This document shows, piece after piece, positions 57,476-64,000 of a stretch of 64,000 bases of DNA. Numbering within the stretch: position 1 is the stretch's first letter; every line of letters starts with the position of its first letter. The notes under the pieces were generated by a model. It was not told where the DNA came from. It saw only the letters and a program-made list of their open reading frames with translations, and made no database searches. The position numbers and the translations under genes were made by a program. The stretch comes from Ceratorhiza oryzae-sativae (taxonomy: Eukaryota > Basidiomycota > Agaricomycetes > Cantharellales > Ceratobasidiaceae), in contig JARWMV010000238.1 in assembly GCA_030998015.1 (NCBI GenBank), forward strand, positions 1,426,001 to 1,490,000, read 5' to 3'.

Positions 57476-60400
57476 ATGCGATTCGTGTCGCTTCGGTCGC
57501 TCTTGACGGCGACGATACTCGCTCCAAGCTGTTTAGCTGCTCTTCGTCAACATAGCTTGGTGGTATGTTCCTTTTGAGTCTGTCTATGACGTCATTCTGA
57601 GCCACTCGTTAGATTACGAATGGAACAAATAACGCTGATGGAACTCCTCGACCTTCCTGGCTTATCAACGGCCAGACCCTGGCCTCATTTTGTCTGGGAT
57701 GAGGGCGACAATATTTCTGTATGTCAATATATTGGCTATTTCGCTCGATAAACTAACACTGCTCGTAGGTCACCGTGACCAACAAAGGCTTCGAGCCTAT
57801 TACTATCCACTGGCATGGGTAAGCTACTTGTCACGTCACGGCGCTGCCCCTGGACCTATTATTTTCTTAGCATTTCACAGTTCGGGACCCCTTGGTCAGA
57901 TGGGGTTCCAGGTCTTACTCAGTATCCCATTAATCCTGGCCAGAATCTTGTATACAACTTTACCGTCAACCAATCAGGACATCATTGCGAGTATTTCAAT
58001 CCTGTGTGTAATATATCGAAAAGCTAACCGCTGTATTATTACAGGGTATCATTCTCATAGCGTATGTACTCGGCTGCCATGCAATCTACTCTAGCCTGAC
58101 TTTTTGATCGCAGAAATCTCAACTGGACGATGGCCTCAAAGGTACAGCAGCTTTTTACACAGTTCATTGTTCCTTTGTACTAATGATATTTCAGGCACCT
58201 TGTATATTAGGCCAAAGTCTACTCGTCCACGACCATTCACCCAAATCACAAACGATACTACCGCCCTAAAACAGCTACTTTTGGCCGAAAGTAGACCCTT
58301 GCCTCTGAACGTGTGAGTACCACCGAGGTTTGCTCTATATTATGCATCTGGCGCTCATGCATGGATACAGATACGACTATAGGCACTATACCTCTGAATA
58401 TCTGATGTCTGAATGGCATCGCACAGACATTGAGCAACTGTGCACGGACAACATTCTCGGTAGGTCTCTTTCCGGTGGCGTACCGCTTAGAATCGACGTT
58501 CATGGTCTGGCTAGTGAACGGCAAAGGTCCAGTGCAGTGCCAAGATATGGCACTGCTCAACTCGGTCGCCAACCCGCTGCAGCCACCATTGACCAAGAAA
58601 GGGTGAGTCAATTATCGTTTACAGGCGAATTTAAGCTAATTAGTGGATGTTGCAGATGCGTAAGTATTAATAGATGATATGTGTGTGCCGGGCCGCATAC
58701 TTATTCGACCTTCTAGATGTATCCGAATAGCACCCTGATGTACCCATTCCCGGACTCCAAGGTATTTTTCCACTTGAGGATCTATTCCATCCTGCTAAGC
58801 CGCCATTTGAATAGCCTGATTTGGTCAACCAAGAAATGTGGTATCAATGCAAAAATTCGTCAACGAGCTACGAGGTATTCACTGTCAACAAGGCCGATGG
58901 CTGGGTTTCGTTTAACCTGTTGGTGAGCAGCTCTCGTTCGAATATTTTCTGCGAGTCATATGATTGATTTATATGGGGTTTAGAATAGTGGAGGTGTTTG
59001 GGACTTGCGCGTATCCATTGACCAGCACAAGCTATATTTCTGTAAGATCATTTCCTGGTACTCCTTGTCGGCGCAACTGAAATGTAGCAATAGACGCCGC
59101 TGACGGTGGATATGTGAATGTTCAAGTCGCAACTTCGGTGCTTATACCGATTGGTAAGTCAATCCAACTCGACCCGAATTTCATTTTGCTGAATGCCATC
59201 CTCATAGGTGAACGTTACCAATTCTTTGTCAAGCTTGACCAGCCAGTCGCCGATTATACGATTCGTGTCGCAGCCGTAGTCCTTCCACAGATTATTTCTG
59301 GTCATGCAATTCTTTCGTACACAACAACCCTTTCCACTGGAAATGGGCTCGTTCAGACATCCGTGTTGCCGACTCCCAAGACGCCGGTATGTGACGTTTT
59401 CATGTGGGGTGTATGCGTGCTTACCCGAGTCTTGATGGAATAGTACATCGATTATGCGGGTACCATGTAAGTATTTTCGTCTGATGTGTATCGCTCAACG
59501 TTTACTGACACTCTCTGTAGTATCAACGGGGGAACTGATCTCGTAACGGCCAAGCTCGCACCATATCCAAACACCCCTCCACCTCAAGGTCAGTTTGCTT
59601 GCGCGATAAAGATATGCGGCGATACTAACATATTACCAAGGCAAACCGAGTCTTACCTCAGTTTAAACGTGACTCGAACGAACGAGTTTGGCTGGGTCCT
59701 CAATGGCAAGTCTACACTCATCTACGGCTGAACTCATTTCGCTGATATTGTTCTCGGATGCAGGCAATACCTGGACTCCGCCCCCGGATAACGCTGTCCC
59801 ACTCCTATTCCAGCCCTCTAATGTGGCTACTTTGGACCCGAAAGTTTATTTCTCGTACATGAATGGTTCAGTTGTGGACCTCATCTTCACCGTCACGGCC
59901 GGAAATCCAGCACTCCATCCCCCACATCCTGTAGGTAGAGCAAGCTGGCTATCACTCATAAACTAACGTGGCGTCCGATACAGCTTCACAAGCATGGCTT
60001 GAAAGCCTGGCACTTGGTGTGTTTCGCAGGTCGCTAGACACGGACTAGGTAACTGATATAAGATTAACCTTGTAGGGCTCAGGAACTGGCGATTTCCCAT
60101 ACGCTTCGATCCCGGATGCGGTTGCTGCTGGGTACTCGGGGATCAACATGAAGAATCCCCCTCTAAGGGACGACTTCGTTACGGTATGGTTGTATCTCGA
60201 GAACACCTTGATGTTTTGCTTGACGAATCCCTCATAACAGCCTGTTGATATTACTGGCAAGGCCTGGTCGGCGGTCCGCCTCCTAGCAAGCGATCCGGGC
60301 CCAGTCATTATGCATTGTGTAAGTAATAAAAGCGTATTATTCCTCTGACTCTCGCTTACGCGGTCTACTAGCATATTGAACCGCACCTCGCCACCGGAAT

Positions 60401-60583
60401 GGCAATAGTTTTGCTGGAGGGGGTATGTACTTTTACGGATATTCAGATACTCGACTAACGTTTGTATTTTAGCCTGAACTGTTGAAGCCTGGCTACGTTC
60501 CTAGGTGGGTGAAATTCAACGTTCATCCAAAGATTTGCTAATATGATTGTTCCAGCTATTATCTCAATGCGAATAAGCCTTAA
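57476..60583 (+). CDS. Secreted multicopper oxidase (laccase-like)
   Basis: About 18 exons. A signal peptide (MRFVSLRSLLTATILAPSC) is followed by the copper motifs IHWHG, HHWYHSH, HPPHPLHKHG and HCHIEPHLATGM. These give all ten His, the T1 Cys and a Met at the axial-ligand position. The order and spacing fit a three-cupredoxin oxidase of phenols or metal ions. The intron 57987-58044 begins with GC; splicing there creates the Trp of HHWYHSH. A 4-nt microexon (58656-58659, ATGC) lies between KKG and MYPNST. Frame breaks occur at about 57669-57675 and 59663. Restoring single bases in C and T runs gives QTPGPHF and SVLNVTRTNEFGW, so these are probably assembly errors. The stop is at 60581-60583. 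Confidence 0.87.
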
Positions 60584-61690
60584 GAGCAACGTCGGCTGCA
60601 TGCGGTTTTGGGTTAATTGATTCCATTCGCTGAGTTTAAGCCTGTGTCTCGAATAATATCTTGAATACTATATTCCTATCCCACTATACCGAATAAATCG
60701 TCACGAAGATTAGGTAGACTCTCCAAGTTCAAGTTCATCAAGGGATAGTGATTTACGATCGAAAGAATATCTCTGATCTGGAGATCCAGATAATGTCGTC
60801 TCTATAAGATTTCTGTGGGCTAGGGTCGTGTATTGTCTCTCACCACAAAGCTGGAAAGATGCTTGGAGGCAAGCTGAACTCATAGAGCATGTGCAATTGG
60901 AGTTTGATACGGAGCTGGATTCTAATCGAGCCATTCCTGAAGGAAGGGACTAATGGTTTGGTCCGTTAGAGAAGTATAACCAAGTCAAATAGTCAGTGTT
61001 CAGTTGAACATTGGAAATGCGAACGTGCAACATGCTACCTATGTTAGTATTTGACAGAGCTCATATGATCCCCATAGCCAGCAACCTATATGCTGTATTC
61101 TCTAGCCCCCCCCCCCTGAGCATTTTGTCTTCCCATTTCGAAGGGGATCACGCACGCGCGCACCTTCCAACATAAGGTGGGCATGGATCGTGTTTAGAGA
61201 CTTCAGGTTGTATAAGCGCCCACAGAACCGCCGACAAATCGACTGAAGTCCGTGTTTGTGGTTTTGGTTCTGTCCATCATCAAGACAAATCACCGGTCGA
61301 CAGGCATTACCAACCTACTTGACCTGATCTCTATTTCCATATCTGGGGATGCTCACGAACGATAAGATGATTGGGGGTGACAGCCACCCTATGCAGCAGC
61401 CGAGATTCAACTTGAACGGTGATCTCAATATCATTGGACACGGCGTCCCTGCATCGTTCGGCTGTCTTGAGAAGTGTAGTTTGAACTTCTGTCAATACAA
61501 AACCATATCTAGCACTCTGAGGTCGCGTTCGTGACGGTCGAACAGGGCAGCCAACAACTCTTACGGGATTTTCTCTCGCGTACACTGCTCCTTGATACGA
61601 TAGAATATGGTACGCTGATCTTCGCCTATCACTCGAAAACGTCACCCTCTTTGGTCTGAACTCAGCGCTCTTTTGTTTATGTGACGAGCT
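60584..61690. other. No gene recognised
   Basis: This lies between the oxidase and the GH55 gene. It includes a C-run at about 61107-61115. The upstream part of the GH55 signal-peptide exon may lie near 61350-61690, but I could not fix it. Confidence 0.4.
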
Positions 61691-64000
61691 ATGCTGTCGT
61701 TAATCTCACCTCTTGTGGACAGTCGCACGAATCATCACACACTGAAACCCCAGGCGTTGGAACTGCTGCACCCAACGATCCATACTGGATGGAAACGATC
61801 GCTCGCCGTGGCGATTCACCGTACAATCCCTACCCGTGGCCGTACAGGGTACGCAACACCCGATCTAAAACTTGATCCAGGTTGAAGATTTATTGCACGT
61901 TAGGTCTTCCGCAATGTCAAGGACTATGGTGCCCAGGGTGATGGATTCACTGACGATACCGCTGCAATCCAGGCCGCTATTGCCGATGGTAACCGATGCG
62001 GCCTTGGTTGCAAGTCCAGTACGTTTCTCCTGGACTGGTCTACTTTCCACCAGGCACAGTAAGAACCCCTTATTTTGATATGTGACGGTGTCACTAAATG
62101 CTTGCTCACATTTTAGTATATTGTCTCGAGCCCTATCATCCCCTACTACTACACCGCTATGGTCGGAGACGCCAAGCACCCCCCTACACTCCTTGCTTCC
62201 GCCAATTTCACCGGGATAGCAGTGATTGGTATGGGGTTCCTATCTTCTCTCTCAAATATCCCTTGAATCCTGGTTTACAGACGCTGATCCATACATCCCT
62301 GGTGGGGGTGGGGCTCAGTGGTGGGTCAACCAGAACAATTTTTTCCGTTCGACTCGTAACTTTATAATTGACCTGCGCCAAATGCCCGATTCCTCGACTG
62401 CCACGGGTCTCCATTGGCAAGGTCAGCTGGATATCAAGATCTTGTGTCTAGGACAACTAATACCGGCTTGCGTATAGTGTCTCAAGCAACCTCGCTGGTC
62501 AACATTCGGGTAGAGATGTCTCAGGCGACCGGGAATAATCACCAAGGAATATTTATGGAAAACGGTTCGGGAGGGTTTATGTCTGATTTGCACTTCAATG
62601 GGTACCGATTGCGCTTTCGGCGAGGCGAATTAGTATTGACTGTCACTTAGCGGCCGATACGGTGTCTGGCTGGGTAACCAACAATTTACTGTCCGAAATA
62701 TCACTGTACGTGGGTTTGTCCAAACTTTGCCTCCAGCCATTCACAACAATTTCAGGTTGCAAATGCTCAGTCCGGTATTTTTCAAGCATGGAACTGGGGT
62801 TGGACTTTCCAGGATGTTAAAATAATGTATGCCTCGAGCTGTATTCGCCGTGTTTATGCTAATTTGGAAATGGAGCAATTGCCAAGTTGGATTCGACCTT
62901 CTCACAGGCGGTCTGACTGCGGAAACTCAAGTATAATTTCCATTTATGACGTCCCTTCTAGCCTCTGAGCCACCCTCTAGACTGTCGGGGCGGATGTCAT
63001 CATTGATGCCGTTGTGACCAACACTCCCATATTCATTCGTACTTCGGCCTCGGCTCGGAATTCTCTCGCTGGCTCCTTCTTCTGGACAACGTCAGATTTA
63101 ACTCAGTTCGTAGTGGTGTCGTCGACGGAGATGGAACGGTCGTGCTGCCGGCGGAGACAAAGTTATTCGTCAATGGGCACAAGGGAATGTGTATACTGGC
63201 ACGAGCGCGATGTTCAAGTACGTTCAGGGGGCAATCAATGCTCCAGCCAAGCCGAGCTCCTGGTCGATTCTACAGGAAGATATTTTCGAGGTCTCGCCCT
63301 CAGTATATCAACCATGCACCCAGCCGTAAGATTTCTTTATTCGCTGCAGGTTTGTTCTGATCAAGGTGGTATTGTATGTAGAGTTTGTTTCCGTTAAAGC
63401 TCAAGGCGCCGAGGGGGATGGCGTCACAGACGATAGTGATGTCATTCAAGCTGTGTTCGACAGGTATTCTGGTAACAAAATCATCTACTTTGACGCCGGT
63501 ACATACTATGTTACCAAAACCATCAAGATTCCTGTCGGCTCGATTGTGGTAGGGGAGATCTGGTCAACGATGATGGGCGGGGGCGCTGCATTCGCCGATC
63601 AAACAAAGCCAACCCCAGTGATCAAGGTTGGAAACCCAGGTGACAAAGGCGTCGTTGAGATTAGCGATATGGTGTTCTCGACGCGGGCTGGGAGCGCCGG
63701 CGCGATTGTTGTCGAATGGAATGTGGCCGATGCACCCGGTCAACAGGGTACGGTTGGGATGTGGGATGTGCATATCCGATTGGGAGGATTTGCTGGGACC
63801 AACTTGGACGTGTCAACCTGTTTGGCTGGCAGTGACCACTCTATTGATGAGTGTACCGCTGCATTCTTAGGACTGCATATTACCAAACGCGCAACTGGCG
63901 TACCTTGAGAATGCGTGGATTTGGACAGCCGATCACGATTTGTGAGTATCCTTCTTTCTCTGCCGAATCGTGCGCCCACAGCAGTGGCCAGGGAGGATCC
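61691..64000 (+). CDS. GH55 exo-beta-1,3-glucanase (pectate-lyase-fold), 3' truncated by window
   Basis: Many exons. The first clear coding part, PNDPYWMETIARRGDSPYNP, is spliced at 61848/61904 to VFRNVKDYGAQGDGFTDDTA. Then come YFPPGTYIVSSPI, GGGGAQWWVNQNNFFRSTRN, QGIFMENGSGGFMSDLHF and AWNWGWTFQD. The second beta-helix begins VKAQGAEGDGVTDDSDVIQ and runs past 63880 with ENAWIWTADHD. The twin parallel beta-helix with repeated AxGDGxTDDT starts is diagnostic of GH55. The enzymes cut glucose from laminarin and fungal wall beta-1,3-glucan, outside the cell. One-base breaks at about 62023, 63081, 63162 and 63860 all fall in short base runs and restore the conserved sequence when corrected. The N-terminal start is uncertain. 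Confidence 0.85.

Noticed and set aside
57476..60583. Calling the multicopper oxidase a pseudogene
   Set aside because: All copper ligands and splice sites are kept. The only breaks are one-base changes in base runs whose repair gives QTPGPHF and NVTRTNEFGW.

Overview
This window is nuclear DNA of a filamentous basidiomycete, most likely an agaricomycete of the Rhizoctonia/Ceratobasidiaceae kind. The species is an inference from gene style and content. The supporting signs are many short introns (about 45-60 bp), dense intron-rich genes with little intergenic space, fungal-specific families (SUR7/PalI, F-box proteins, P450, GH55, multicopper oxidase, ECM14) and a nested transposon block poor in CpG. 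All gene models were assembled by eye from splice signals, reading frame and family motifs.

Layout. 1-7 kb: a C2H2 zinc-finger protein, a GPATCH1-type splicing factor and a divergent SUR7/PalI membrane protein. 7.8-16.5 kb: a nest of mobile elements. It holds two long inverted arms, two kinds of LTR-like repeat in direct and inverted copies, a 3,330-bp Tc1/mariner-superfamily element with 284-bp terminal inverted repeats and a TA target duplication, and a relic of a CENP-B/pogo-type transposase. 16.6-21.4 kb: a broken F-box gene, an intact F-box/LRR-like gene, and a TRIP4/Rqt4-type zinc-finger protein. 21.8-30.7 kb: a four-helix membrane protein, a small secreted protein, AP-2 sigma, TFIIIA and a secreted SGNH esterase. 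32.1-39.3 kb: a complete 11-exon cytochrome P450, a repeat-rich Cys-tailed small protein and a PTR2 peptide transporter. 42.7-46.4 kb: an ECM14-type carboxypeptidase homologue lacking catalytic residues, and a membrane protein with a duplicated exon-sized motif. 49.4-51.1 kb: two unrecognised genes. 52.5 kb: tRNA-Ile. 53.1-56.6 kb: a large membrane protein, tentatively vezatin/Inp2-like. 57.5-64 kb: a secreted multicopper oxidase and the start of a GH55 glucanase that runs off the window.

How the genes relate. There is no operon-like unit or clear biosynthetic cluster. Housekeeping genes for splicing, transcription, endocytosis and ribosome quality control are interleaved with secreted or surface enzymes for wall and plant-polymer work (SGNH esterase, oxidase, GH55, ECM14 homologue, peptide uptake). 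Three housekeeping genes sit in head-to-head pairs over 139-259 bp.

Most notable observations. GC-AG introns are unusually frequent: six cases, each forced by reading frame and conserved protein. The Tc1-like element can be compared with its own empty site next door. Nearly all frame breaks in the right third are one-base changes in runs of identical bases, mostly contractions, which points to assembly error rather than gene death. The ECM14 homologue has lost a zinc ligand and the catalytic glutamate. The oxidase has a 4-nt microexon.
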